Shown here: positions 1 to 8,551 of the stretch, one piece after another
Layout of the letters: every line of letters starts with the position of its first letter
Position numbering within the stretch: the first letter of the stretch is position 1
From: Alistipes muris
GTDB lineage: Bacteria; Bacteroidota; Bacteroidia; Bacteroidales; Rikenellaceae
Direction: 5' to 3'
Length of the DNA stretch: 64,000 nt
NCBI RefSeq assembly: GCF_943193205.1
Contig: NZ_CALPDD010000001.1
Span: 186,001-250,000, forward strand
Notes under the pieces: model-generated
What the model saw: only the letters and a program-made list of their open reading frames with translations
Told to the model about the DNA's origin: nothing
Databases searched by the model: none
Position numbers and translations under genes: made by a program

Positions 1-3
1 CTT

Positions 4-1353
4 ATGAAAACATTTCGACTTTTGACTGCGGCACTGCTGCTCGCAACTTCCGCCTCGGCGCAGCGCTACTCGAACCAAGCCCCCGAGGGTGAGTACTCGC
101 CGACGGTTTATCTGATCTCCGTACAGGAGACCGAGAACATCGGCTGCGGCTGTGCGGCACAGGAGGCCATCGCACGCAACCGCGCGGCCGTGAACAACGC
201 CATCAAGGACTACGATGAAACCCATCGTTACGGATTCCAGCAGGCGGCCAAACCGCAGTTCGTTTTCACGACGAAGGACAACCGTTTCTCGCTGGCTCTG
301 GGCGGTTCGGTGACCCTGCGTGCGGGCTACGACTTCAACGGCATTTCGGACAACATCGACTTCGTACCCTACGACATTCCGATTCCGGGCGGCTACAACA
401 CGCGTCAGAAGCTCATGATGGATGCCTCGACCTCGCGCGTCTTCCTGAAGTCGATTACCAATTCGGGCGTGCTCGGCCGTGTCATCGTCTTCATGGATGC
501 CGATTTCCGCGGCGGCCGCGAGGGCAGCTACACGCCCCGTCTGCGTTCGGCCTACGTTTCGCTCGGCGGCTTTACGCTGGGTCGCGACGTGACGACTTTC
601 TGCGACCTGCAGGCTGCGCCCATGACCGTCGATTTCCGGGGTCCCAACGCCTATAACTTCAACTTCGCCACGATGATCCGCTACGAGGTGACCTTCGCCC
701 GCGACCGCATGACCTTCGGTATCGCAGCCGAAATGCCCAACGTGAGCGGCACCTACAGCGACTACTACACGCCGCTGCGCCAGCGCGTGCCCGACTTCCC
801 GGCCTACTTGCAGCTGGCTTGGGGCAACAACCGCGAGAGCCACATCCGCGTATCGGGTGTCATCCGCGACATGTACCTCCACAACGCCCGCACGGGCAAC
901 AACACCACGCTGCTCGGCTGGGGCGCCCAGTTCAGCGGCCGTATCAAGGTGGCCCGTCCGGTAGTACTCTTCATGAACGGTATCTATGGCAAGGGCATCA
1001 CTCCCTATATTCAGGACCTGACCGGTTCGGGCCTCGACTTCACGCCCAACCCCGAGCATGCCGAGCGCATCCAGACCACGCCCATGTGGGCCTGGCAGGC
1101 TGCCGCGCAGATCAACCTTTCGCGCCGCGTAGCTCTCTCGGGCGGTTATTCGATGGTTCGCGTCGAGCATAAGAACGGTTTCTATGCCGACAACGAGTAT
1201 CGCCAGGGTCAGTATATCTTCGGCAACATCTGCTACCACCTTTCGTCGCGCTTCCGCTTCGCCGCCGAGTACCTCTACGGCACGCGCAAGAACATGGTTA
1301 CCGACCGCAACCACGCCAACCGCGTCAACCTGATGGTTCAGTACAGCTTCTAA
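4..1353 (+). CDS. DcaP-like/porin family outer-membrane beta-barrel protein
   Basis: The 449-residue protein begins with a clear Sec signal peptide (MKTFRLLTAALLLATSASAQ) and ends in an aromatic residue (QYSF), as outer-membrane barrels do. From about residue 85 it shows alternating amphipathic strands rich in Tyr, Phe, Arg and Gly, including an 'LGGFTLGRD' type turn seen in DcaP-like and phosphate-selective porin relatives. Residues 40-80 hold a short N-terminal stretch with a CGC motif that could be a coiled plug or periplasmic extension. The ATG lies only 3 bases into the window, so the promoter and any upstream partner are outside. The likely role is passive solute uptake across the outer membrane; the substrate cannot be told. 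The family assignment is from overall pattern, not a diagnostic motif. Confidence 0.75.
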   Translation: MKTFRLLTAALLLATSASAQRYSNQAPEGEYSPTVYLISVQETENIGCGCAAQEAIARNRAAVNNAIKDYDETHRYGFQQAAKPQFVFTTKDNRFSLALGGSVTLRAGYDFNGISDNIDFVPYDIPIPGGYNTRQKLMMDASTSRVFLKSITNSGVLGRVIVFMDADFRGGREGSYTPRLRSAYVSLGGFTLGRDVTTFCDLQAAPMTVDFRGPNAYNFNFATMIRYEVTFARDRMTFGIAAEMPNVSGTYSDYYTPLRQRVPDFPAYLQLAWGNNRESHIRVSGVIRDMYLHNARTGNNTTLLGWGAQFSGRIKVARPVVLFMNGIYGKGITPYIQDLTGSGLDFTPNPEHAERIQTTPMWAWQAAAQINLSRRVALSGGYSMVRVEHKNGFYADNEYRQGQYIFGNICYHLSSRFRFAAEYLYGTRKNMVTDRNHANRVNLMVQYSF

Positions 1354-1380
1354 ACCGAAAAGACACCCCGTTTTTTCGCA

Positions 1381-1415
1381 GGGCGGCTCCCGAGGGGGAA
1401 CCGCCCGTTTTTTTT
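1381..1415 (+). terminator. Rho-independent terminator after the porin-like gene
   Basis: A GC-rich stem (GGGCGG...CCGCCC, with inner TCCC/GGGA pairing) is followed directly by a run of eight T. It lies 28 bases after the stop of the porin-like gene and before the next promoter. Confidence 0.85.
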
Positions 1416-1455
1416 GCTGTTTTGGGCAAAGCCGAAATATTTGTCTTATTATCGC

Positions 1456-1463
1456 TATCTTTG
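1456..1463 (+). promoter_or_regulatory. Bacteroidota -7 box (TATCTTTG) for the DUF4491-capA genes
   Basis: TATCTTTG matches the TAnnTTTG consensus exactly. It ends only 5 bases before the ATG at 1469, so a transcript starting at the usual distance would have almost no leader. I see no good TTTG -33 box at the 19-21 base spacing. Confidence 0.6.
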
Positions 1464-1468
1464 CAAAC

Positions 1469-1774
1469 ATGGATTTTCTGGCTCAATACAATCTGACAGG
1501 ATTGGTAATCGGCGTCGCCACGTTTTTGATTATCGGTCTGTTCCATCCTTTGGTCATCAAGGGCGAATATCATTTCGGCGTGCGGTGCTGGTGGGTGTTT
1601 CTCGTCATGGGGGCGGCGGCCGTTGCAGCTTCCGTCGCCGTGCGCCATATTTTGTGGTCTACCCTGCTGGCCGTGTGGGGCGCGTCGTCGTTCTGGTCGA
1701 TCGGCGAGCTGTTTGAGCAGCGCAGGCGGGTCGCCAAAGGGTGGTTTCCCAAAAAGGAAAGGCGGAGCGAATGA
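1469..1774 (+). CDS. DUF4491 family small membrane protein
   Basis: This 101-residue protein has two to three hydrophobic helices (about residues 7-25, 38-56 and 60-75) and a short basic C-terminal tail. The opening 'NLTGLVIGVATFLIIGLFHP' and the later 'WWVFL...SFWSIGEL' pattern fit DUF4491, a family of unknown function common in gut Bacteroidota and Firmicutes. Its stop overlaps the start of the CapA-like gene (ATGA), so the two are translationally coupled. The function is unknown; only a membrane location is supported. Confidence 0.8.
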   Translation: MDFLAQYNLTGLVIGVATFLIIGLFHPLVIKGEYHFGVRCWWVFLVMGAAAVAASVAVRHILWSTLLAVWGASSFWSIGELFEQRRRVAKGWFPKKERRSE

Positions 1775-2817
1775 AACGGCTGACGGGCTATTTCCTGCTG
1801 CTTTGGCTGGCAGGCTGCGATTTCGTTCCGGCGCCTGCCCCGAACCCGGAGCCGGAACCGGAGCGTCCGGTGACGGTCCGGCTGCTCTTCACGGGCGACG
1901 TCATGCAGCATCTGCCGCAGGTCGCGGCGGCCCGGCGGGAAACGGGCTTCGACTATACGGAAACTTTTGCGGCTGTGCGGCCCTGGTTCCGGGCGGCCGA
2001 TTTGACGGTGGTCAACCTGGAAACCACCCTCACCCGCTCCTCGCACTACACGGGCTATCCGAGGTTCCGTTCGCCCGTGGCGTTGGCCGATGCGCTGGCC
2101 GACGCAGGGGTGGACGTTGCCACGTTGGCCAACAATCATTGTTGCGACGGCGATGCGGTGGGCATCCGGACGACCGTCGAGGAACTGAACCGCTGCGGCA
2201 TCCGTCACACCGGAACTTTCGCGGACAGCCTGGACCGTGCGGCCAATCATCCGCTGCATCTTGTTTGCCGCGGGGTCCGTTTCGCCCTGCTGAACTACAC
2301 CTACGGCACCAATGGGCTGCCCGTCCCGAAAGGCACGGCGGTCAACCGCATAGATACGCTGCGCATGGCGGCGGATTTGGGGGCGATTGGTCGCGACAGC
2401 GTCGACTGCGTGGTGGTCTGCGTCCATTGGGGGAACGAGTATCAGCGCCATGAAAATGCGGCGCAGCGGCAGCTGGCCGGGTTTCTCAGACGCCACGGGG
2501 CCGATATTGTCGTGGGGCATCATCCCCATGTCATCCAGCCTTACGAAGCCGATTCGGCGCATGTGGTGCTCTATTCGCTCGGCAATTTCGTTTCCAATCA
2601 GCAGCGGCGTTACTGCGACGGCGGGCTGATGGCCGAAATCGACGCTACGCGCCACCCGGGCGGCCGCATGACCTATGCCCTGCGTGTCGTTCCCGTGTGG
2701 GTCGCCGTACCCGGTTTCCGCGTTCTGCCGCCCGAGGCCGCCGACACCCTGTCCCTGCCCTTTCAGTACCGGCGTTTCCGGGCCGATACGGACGCATTGC
2801 TCGGAACGGTTCTATAA
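1771..2817 (+). CDS. CapA family lipoprotein (poly-gamma-glutamate capsule synthesis-like metallophosphatase fold)
   Basis: The protein (348 residues) starts MKRLTGYFLLLWLAGC, a lipoprotein signal with the acylated Cys at about residue 16. An in-frame upstream GTG at 1741 is less likely because it would spoil the signal peptide. CapA/PGA_cap motifs are present in order: FTGDVMQH, NLETTLT, LANNHCCDG, HWGNEYQ, GHHPHVIQ and YSLGNFVSNQ. These place conserved Asp, Asn and His residues in a calcineurin-like metal site. CapA relatives are linked to polyglutamate capsule anchoring in Bacillus, but most Bacteroidota members stand alone with unknown substrates. No capB/capC genes are nearby, so capsule synthesis should not be assumed. 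It overlaps the DUF4491 gene by 4 bases. Confidence 0.88.
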   Translation: MKRLTGYFLLLWLAGCDFVPAPAPNPEPEPERPVTVRLLFTGDVMQHLPQVAAARRETGFDYTETFAAVRPWFRAADLTVVNLETTLTRSSHYTGYPRFRSPVALADALADAGVDVATLANNHCCDGDAVGIRTTVEELNRCGIRHTGTFADSLDRAANHPLHLVCRGVRFALLNYTYGTNGLPVPKGTAVNRIDTLRMAADLGAIGRDSVDCVVVCVHWGNEYQRHENAAQRQLAGFLRRHGADIVVGHHPHVIQPYEADSAHVVLYSLGNFVSNQQRRYCDGGLMAEIDATRHPGGRMTYALRVVPVWVAVPGFRVLPPEAADTLSLPFQYRRFRADTDALLGTVL

Positions 2818-2890
2818 GTGCACCGAACGGGCCGGAGCGGCGGGTTTGCTGCGGATTTTGCAGCGGGAGCAGAACCAAAAGCAAACCATC

Positions 2891-3469
2891 ATGGAAAAAA
2901 GCATCAAGGGTACCCGCACCGAGCAGAATCTGCTGAAAGCCTTTGCGGGCGAGAGCCAGGCACGGAGCCGCTACACGTTCTTTGCGAGCAAGGCCAAGAA
3001 AGAGGGATACGAGCAGGTGGCCGCGGTTTTTCTGGAGACGGCCGACCAGGAGAAGGAACACGCCAAGCGCTTCTTCAAGTTTCTGGAGGGCGGCGACGTC
3101 GAAATTACGGCGGCTTACCCCGCCGGACCCATCGGAACCACGCAGGAGAATCTGCTGGCCGCGGCCCACGGCGAGCGTGAGGAGTGGGACGTTCTGTACC
3201 GCGATTTTTGCCGCATCGCCGAGGAAGAGGGTTTCCCGGAAGTGGCCACGGCGTTCCGCATGATTTCGACCGTCGAAGCGCATCACGAGGAACGCTACCT
3301 CAAGCTGCTGAGCCGCTTTTCGGACGGCGACTTCTTCAGGCGCGACGGCAAAATATGGTGGCAGTGCCGCAACTGCGGGTATGTCTGCGAGGCTTCCCAG
3401 GCACCGGGGATATGCCCTGCCTGCCAGCATCCGCAGGCCTATTTCGAGCCGAAGAAAGAGAACTATTAG
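2891..3469 (+). CDS. Rubrerythrin
   Basis: This is a 192-residue rubrerythrin, the non-haem di-iron peroxidase that protects anaerobes from hydrogen peroxide. The N-terminal ferritin-like four-helix bundle carries the expected ligands (ESQARSRY, ETADQEKEHA and EAHHEERY). The C-terminal rubredoxin-like knuckle has two Cys-x2-Cys pairs (CRNCGYVC and CPAC). The start at 2891 gives the canonical MEKSIKGTRTEQNL opening; longer in-frame extensions have no homology-like content. It follows the CapA-like gene after 73 bases and is followed by its own terminator. It implies an anaerobic lifestyle. Confidence 0.96.
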   Translation: MEKSIKGTRTEQNLLKAFAGESQARSRYTFFASKAKKEGYEQVAAVFLETADQEKEHAKRFFKFLEGGDVEITAAYPAGPIGTTQENLLAAAHGEREEWDVLYRDFCRIAEEEGFPEVATAFRMISTVEAHHEERYLKLLSRFSDGDFFRRDGKIWWQCRNCGYVCEASQAPGICPACQHPQAYFEPKKENY

Positions 3470-3491
3470 CGTATTTAGCGCCCGACGAATG

Positions 3492-3531
3492 CCGGCACGA
3501 AATCCAACGGGGTTTTGTGCCGTGCTTTTTT
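3492..3531 (+). terminator. Terminator after rubrerythrin
   Basis: CGGCAC pairs with GTGCCG around an extended, partly G-U paired arm (gaaatcc/ggttttg), followed by a T-run at 3525-3531. Confidence 0.65.
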
Positions 3532-3645
3532 ATATGGGCTCGCTCCGGGATGCAGCTGGCTTAGTCGGGTGCCGTGAGTCTGCGGTCTGCCGCTCCGAAT
3601 CGGCGTTTTTCTGCGCCGGGATTTTCCTGCGTGGCATTTTATTGC

Positions 3646-3653
3646 TATCTTTG
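3646..3653 (+). promoter_or_regulatory. Upstream -7 box (TATCTTTG) of a tandem pair
   Basis: This exact TATCTTTG lies 112 bases upstream of the ABC-F start and 62 bases upstream of a second, better-spaced box. No clear -33 box is seen. It may give a second, longer leader transcript. Confidence 0.4.
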
Positions 3654-3690
3654 TAGAAGATAAACTTCGCCTCGGCAATGCTCAAATAAA

Positions 3691-3722
3691 TTTGGCATTG
3701 CTCTCGACTTGTGCTATCTTTG
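3691..3722 (+). promoter_or_regulatory. Promoter of the ABC-F gene (TTTG-20-TATCTTTG) with inverted repeat
   Basis: TTTG at 3691-3694 and TATCTTTG at 3715-3722 are 20 bases apart, a full Bacteroidota promoter match. A 7-bp inverted repeat (GCAATGC at 3675-3681, GCATTGC at 3695-3701) straddles the -33 box and could be an operator or part of a dispersed repeat. Confidence 0.7.
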
Positions 3723-3765
3723 ACACCGTCTTAGATACTTGTACATTATTTCCGCAAAATTAGAT

Positions 3766-5442
3766 ATGGCAGACGAAAAAATCATCTTCTCGATGGTGGG
3801 TGTCTCGAAGACCTTCACCAATCAGAAAAAGGTGCTCAACAACATCTACCTCTCGTTTTTCTACGGCGCCAAGATAGGCATCATCGGTCTGAACGGCTCG
3901 GGCAAGTCGACCCTGATGAAGATCATCGCCGGCATCGACAAGAATTTCCAGGGCGAAGTCGTCTTCTCGCCCGGCTATTCGGTCGGCTACCTGGAGCAGG
4001 AGCCGAAGCTCGACCCCGAAAAGACGGTCCGCGAGGTCGTCGAGGAGGGCTGCGCCGAGACGGTGGCCCTGCTGAAAGAGTACGAGGAAATCAACATGAA
4101 GTTGTGCGAACCCATGTCCGACGACGAAATGGCCCGCATGATCGAGCGGCAGGGCGAGCTCTACGAGAAAATCGACCACGCCAACGGCTGGGAGCTGGAC
4201 AGCATATTGGAGCGTGCGATGGATGCCCTGCGGTGTCCCGAGGCCGACCAGAAGGTTGCGGTCCTTTCGGGCGGCGAGCGGCGCCGCGTGGCTTTGTGCC
4301 GCCTGCTGTTGCAGCAGCCCGATGTCCTCCTCCTGGACGAGCCCACCAACCACCTCGACGCCGAATCCATCGACTGGCTCGAACAGCATCTCCAGCAGTA
4401 TAAGGGCACGGTCATCGCCGTGACCCACGACCGCTATTTCCTCGACAACGTGGCCGGGTGGATTCTCGAACTCGACCGCGGCGAGGGCATTCCGTGGAAA
4501 GGCAACTATTCGGGCTGGCTCGAACAGAAAACCGCCCGCATGGCCATGGAGGAGAAGCAGGAATCCAAGCGCCGCAAGACCCTCGAACGCGAGCTGGAGT
4601 GGGTGCGCATGTCCCCCTCGGGGCGTCATGCCAAGTCCAAGGCGCGTCTGTCGGCCTACGACAAGATGATGAACGAGGATACGAAGCAAAAGGAAGAGAA
4701 GCTCGAAATCTTCATTCCGAACGGTCCGCGTCTGGGCGACGTCGTCATCGAGGCGCAGGGCGTCACGAAGGCTTTCGGCGACCGCGTTCTCTACGAAAAT
4801 CTGAATTTCTCGCTGCCGCCTGCGGGTATCGTGGGCGTCATCGGTCCCAACGGTACGGGCAAGACCACCCTTTTCCGGATGATTATGGGGCTCGAACAGC
4901 CTACCGAGGGTTCGTTCCGCGTAGGTCCTACGGTCAAGCTGGCCTACGTCGACCAGCAGCACAAGTCCATCGACCCCGAAAAGTCGGTCTACGAGGTGGT
5001 GTCGGGCGGTGCCGACCTCATCATGCTGGGCAACCGGCAGGTCAATGCACGCGCCTACATCGCCCGGTTCAACTTCACGGGCGCCGACCAGGAGAAGAAG
5101 TGCGGCGTGCTGTCGGGCGGTGAGCGCAACCGCCTGCATCTGGCGCTGGTACTCAAGGAGGAAGGCAACGTGCTGCTGCTCGACGAGCCGACCAACGACA
5201 TCGACGTCAATACGCTGCGGGCGCTTGAGGAGGGTCTGGAGAACTTCGCCGGGTGCGCCGTCGTCATTTCGCACGACCGCTGGTTCCTCGACCGCATCGC
5301 AACGCACATCCTTTCGTTCGAGGGCGATTCGCAGGTGGTTTTCTACGAGGGTTCGTACAGCGAGTACGAAGCGTGGAAGCGTGCGCAGGGCGGCGATACG
5401 GAGCCCCACCGCGTGAAATACCGCAAACTGATCGAAAACTGA
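3766..5442 (+). CDS. ettA: EttA-type ABC-F ATPase (translational throttle)
   Basis: The 558-residue protein has two ABC ATPase domains and no membrane segment. Walker A sites are GLNGSGKST (near residue 44) and GPNGTGKTT (near 365). Both halves have LSGGERRR/LSGGERNR signatures and LLDEPTNHLD/LLDEPTNDID Walker B motifs. The linker between them (about residues 240-320) is basic, as in the P-site tRNA interaction motif of ABC-F proteins. Opening and length match EttA, which gates the first elongation step according to energy state. I chose ATG at 3766 because the upstream in-frame TTG (3739) lies within the likely 5' leader. The gene has its own promoter and terminator. Confidence 0.93.
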   Translation: MADEKIIFSMVGVSKTFTNQKKVLNNIYLSFFYGAKIGIIGLNGSGKSTLMKIIAGIDKNFQGEVVFSPGYSVGYLEQEPKLDPEKTVREVVEEGCAETVALLKEYEEINMKLCEPMSDDEMARMIERQGELYEKIDHANGWELDSILERAMDALRCPEADQKVAVLSGGERRRVALCRLLLQQPDVLLLDEPTNHLDAESIDWLEQHLQQYKGTVIAVTHDRYFLDNVAGWILELDRGEGIPWKGNYSGWLEQKTARMAMEEKQESKRRKTLERELEWVRMSPSGRHAKSKARLSAYDKMMNEDTKQKEEKLEIFIPNGPRLGDVVIEAQGVTKAFGDRVLYENLNFSLPPAGIVGVIGPNGTGKTTLFRMIMGLEQPTEGSFRVGPTVKLAYVDQQHKSIDPEKSVYEVVSGGADLIMLGNRQVNARAYIARFNFTGADQEKKCGVLSGGERNRLHLALVLKEEGNVLLLDEPTNDIDVNTLRALEEGLENFAGCAVVISHDRWFLDRIATHILSFEGDSQVVFYEGSYSEYEAWKRAQGGDTEPHRVKYRKLIEN

Positions 5443-5474
5443 TAAGGTGCCTCAGCCGCATTTTGACTTTTAAT

Positions 5475-5492
5475 AACCCCTGCGGGGTTTTT
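5475..5492 (+). terminator. Short terminator hairpin after ettA
   Basis: AACCCC pairs with GGGGTT around a 3-base loop, followed by TTT. It is compact but well placed, 32 bases after the ettA stop. Confidence 0.6.
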
Positions 5493-5579
5493 GACTTTGC
5501 TTGCGCTCGGCATAGCCTGCAAGCAGTCTCTGCCCTCGCTTAATCGCAAAGTTTACTTTCTACTTTTCACCTTGTAAAA

Positions 5580-6920
5580 ATGCAGAAACCTTCGATTCCC
5601 AAGGGTACGCGCGACTTCTCCCCGGTGGAGATGATGCGCCGCAACTATATCTTCGACACCATCAGGGGCGTTTTCCGGCTCTACGGCTTCGCGCCGCTCG
5701 AAACCCCCTCGATGGAGAACCTTTCGACCCTCTTGGGCAAGTACGGCGACGAGGGCGACAAGCTCCTTTTCAAGATTCTCAATTCGGGCGATTATGCCGC
5801 CGGGCTCTCCGACGGCGAGGTGCGCCAGGCGTCGAAAATCTGCGAAAAGGGCCTCCGCTACGACCTGACCGTGCCTTTCGCCCGTTACGTCGTGCAGCAT
5901 CAGGGCGAGCTGGCGTTCCCGTTCAAGCGCTACCAGGTCCAGCCCGTGTGGCGGGCCGACCGTCCGCAGAAAGGGCGTTACCGCGAATTCTACCAGTGCG
6001 ACGTCGACGTCATCGGCACCCGCTCGCTTTTGTGCGAGGTCGAGCTGATCGAAATCGTCGACCGGGTGTTCCGGGCGCTGGGCATCCGCGTGGCGCTCAA
6101 GATGAACAACCGCAAAATCCTTTACGGCATCGCCGAGACCATCGGGCATGCCGACAAGATGACCGACATAACGGTGGCCATCGACAAGTTGGAGAAAATC
6201 GGGCTCGACAACGTCAAGGCCGAACTGCTCGAACGCGGACTGGAGCCGGAGGCGGTCGCGAAACTTCAGCCGATACTTGAGCTCGCAGGCGATAACCGCC
6301 AGAAGCTGGATGCGTTGCGTGCCGTAATCGGCGCTTCCGAAACCGGGCTGAAAGGCATCGAGGAGATGGAAACCGTCTTCGGCTATGCCGAACGGCTCGG
6401 GCTCGGCTTGCAGGTCGACCTCGACCTTTCGCTGGCCCGCGGGCTGAACTATTATACGGGGGCCATCTTCGAGGTCAAGGCGCTCGACTTCGCCATCGGG
6501 TCGATTTGCGGCGGCGGCCGTTATGACGACCTCACGGGCATCTTCGGCATGCCCAACATGTCGGGCGTCGGCATTTCGTTCGGCGCCGACCGCATCTACG
6601 ATGTCATGACCGGGCTGAACCTCTTTCCGGAGGAGGTCAACAGCTCCACGCGGGTGCTGTTCGTCAACCTCGGTGCCGAGGAGGAAGCCGCGTCGCTCGG
6701 TTTGCTGCGTGCGCTGCGCGATGCGGGTGTTCCCGCCGAAATCTACCCCGAAGCGGGCAAGATGAAGAAGCAGATGGAGTACGCCAACCGCCGGGGCGTT
6801 CCTTACGTGGCCATCGTCGGTTCGCAGGAGCTCGAAGCGCAGGTCGTGACGCTCAAGGAGATGCGTTCGGGCGAGCAGCGGCAGGTGGCCTTTGCTGACC
6901 TTGCGTGCAGCTTGAAATAA
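5580..6920 (+). CDS. hisS: Histidine--tRNA ligase
   Basis: This is a class II aminoacyl-tRNA synthetase of 446 residues that charges tRNA-His in the cytoplasm. It opens with [12 protein letters not shown], and has [12 protein letters not shown] (motif 2 region), [22 protein letters not shown], the histidine-A loop [10 protein letters not shown] and GGGRYDDL (motif 3 region), in the right order. The C-terminal anticodon-binding domain begins near residue 350 (TRVLFVNLG). Length is normal. The ATG at 5580 starts directly on the conserved N-terminus. The next gene begins 16 bases downstream, suggesting cotranscription with the S41 protease and beyond. Confidence 0.96.
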   Translation: MQKPSIPKGTRDFSPVEMMRRNYIFDTIRGVFRLYGFAPLETPSMENLSTLLGKYGDEGDKLLFKILNSGDYAAGLSDGEVRQASKICEKGLRYDLTVPFARYVVQHQGELAFPFKRYQVQPVWRADRPQKGRYREFYQCDVDVIGTRSLLCEVELIEIVDRVFRALGIRVALKMNNRKILYGIAETIGHADKMTDITVAIDKLEKIGLDNVKAELLERGLEPEAVAKLQPILELAGDNRQKLDALRAVIGASETGLKGIEEMETVFGYAERLGLGLQVDLDLSLARGLNYYTGAIFEVKALDFAIGSICGGGRYDDLTGIFGMPNMSGVGISFGADRIYDVMTGLNLFPEEVNSSTRVLFVNLGAEEEAASLGLLRALRDAGVPAEIYPEAGKMKKQMEYANRRGVPYVAIVGSQELEAQVVTLKEMRSGEQRQVAFADLACSLK

Positions 6921-6936
6921 AACCGGATAGAATTCC

Positions 6937-8541
6937 ATGCGCCAGCTCTTTCTATTGCTTGCATCCGTGCTCCTTTCGGGAGCCGGATTGCTGGCGCACG
7001 GTGAACCTCCGGCCGCTAAGCAAGAGACGGACGAGTTGCAGAAGTTCTTTCAAATTTACCGTTATCTGAACCGTTTCTATGTCGACGAGGTGGACGCCGG
7101 GCCCTTGATCGAGGGGGCTGTCGAAGGCATGCTCGAACGGCTCGATCCCCATTCGGCTTATATTAGCGCCGACGAAATGCAATCCGTCGATGCGAGCTTC
7201 GACGGCGGGTTCAGCGGCATCGGGGTCGAATTCAACATTTTGCGCGATACGGTCATCGTGGTCAATACCATCGTCGGCGGTCCGGCCGAGCGGGTCGGTG
7301 TGCTGCCCAACGACCGGATTGTGCGTATCGACACGCTCGACGCCGTGGGGCTGACGCGTTCCGACGTGCCCCGATACCTGCGCGGCAAGCGCGGTTCGCG
7401 GGTGGCGGTCGACGTCGTGCGGCACGGAGAGCCCGCGCCGCTTCATTTCGTCATCGAGCGCGACCGGATTCCGCTGAACACTATCGACGCGGCCTACAAG
7501 GTCGACGACGGAACCGGTTATATCAAGGTCAACCGTTTCGGCCGCACGACCATGAACGAATTCCGCGAAGCCTACGCCAAGCTGGGCAGGCCCCGGCAAT
7601 TGTTGCTCGACTTGCGCGGCAACGGCGGCGGTCTGCTGGAACAGGCGGTCGAAATGGCCGGATTTTTCCTGCCCCGCGGTGCCGTCATCGTCTCGACCGA
7701 GGGCCGGGCCGTGGCGGAACGAAGCTATTCGGCGCCCGCCGACGGCGAGGGGCTGGACTGCAAGTTGGCCGTGCTGATTGACGAGCGGTCGGCGTCTGCG
7801 TCGGAAATCGTCGCGGGCGCCGTGCAGGACTGGGACCGCGGCGTGGTCGTCGGGCGTCCGAGCTTCGGCAAGGGGCTGGTCCAGCGGCAGGTGAGGCTCG
7901 ACGACGGTTCGGCCGTGCGGGTGACCGTGGCGCGCTATCATACCCCGTCCGGGCGGATGATTCAGCGTCCCTATCAGAACGGACAGCGCCGCCGATACTA
8001 TATGGACCATCTGCGCCGCTACGACGATGCCGTGCGCGATTCGCTCGACGCCGGAACGCCGGTTTTCCGCACCCTGCGTACGGGGCGTCCGGTCCACGGG
8101 GGCGGCGGCATCCGGCCCGACCTGCTGGCCGAAGCGGATACGACGGGCTATTCGGCTTATTATGGCGCTTTGGTCCGGCGGGGCGTATTCAGCGATTTTG
8201 CGGTCGCTTACCTCGAAAAGGAGCGGTCGCGGCTCGAAAAGGAATACCCTGCGGAGGAGCTGTTCCTCGAAAACTATTGTCCCGACGATGCTTTGCTCCG
8301 TGGACTGGCGGCCGCCGGAGAAGAACGGGGCGTGCCGTTCGACGAAGCGGGCTTCGCTGCGTCGGCCGCCCGGATGCGGGTGCAGCTCAAGGCGCTGACT
8401 GCGCAGCGTCTGTTCGGAACCGGAGCCTACTATCGGGTCGTCAACGGGGCGGCGGCGGACCACAGCGCTTATGCGCAGGCATTGGAGTTGCTCCGGCATT
8501 GGGAGGAGCTCGCTGTGCCGATATTGGAAGAAAACGATTAA
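6937..8541 (+). CDS. S41 family C-terminal processing peptidase (CtpA/Prc-like)
   Basis: The 534-residue protein has a signal peptide (MRQLFLLLASVLLSGAGLLAHG), an N-terminal helical region, a PDZ domain (about residues 85-170, SGIGVEFNI...GGPAERVGVLPNDRIVRID) and a tail-specific protease domain. The catalytic serine is in DERSASASEIVAG and the lysine in SFGKGLVQ, the Ser-Lys dyad of this family. The C-terminal 150 residues are helical. Such proteases trim envelope proteins in the periplasm. It sits between hisS and DUF368 with short gaps of 16 and 10 bases. Confidence 0.92.
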   Translation: MRQLFLLLASVLLSGAGLLAHGEPPAAKQETDELQKFFQIYRYLNRFYVDEVDAGPLIEGAVEGMLERLDPHSAYISADEMQSVDASFDGGFSGIGVEFNILRDTVIVVNTIVGGPAERVGVLPNDRIVRIDTLDAVGLTRSDVPRYLRGKRGSRVAVDVVRHGEPAPLHFVIERDRIPLNTIDAAYKVDDGTGYIKVNRFGRTTMNEFREAYAKLGRPRQLLLDLRGNGGGLLEQAVEMAGFFLPRGAVIVSTEGRAVAERSYSAPADGEGLDCKLAVLIDERSASASEIVAGAVQDWDRGVVVGRPSFGKGLVQRQVRLDDGSAVRVTVARYHTPSGRMIQRPYQNGQRRRYYMDHLRRYDDAVRDSLDAGTPVFRTLRTGRPVHGGGGIRPDLLAEADTTGYSAYYGALVRRGVFSDFAVAYLEKERSRLEKEYPAEELFLENYCPDDALLRGLAAAGEERGVPFDEAGFAASAARMRVQLKALTAQRLFGTGAYYRVVNGAAADHSAYAQALELLRHWEELAVPILEEND

Positions 8542-8551
8542 AACATAACGG

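Noticed and set aside
1771..2817. Capsule biosynthesis operon led by capA
   Set aside because: No capB, capC or other polyglutamate genes are adjacent; neighbours are DUF4491 and rubrerythrin.
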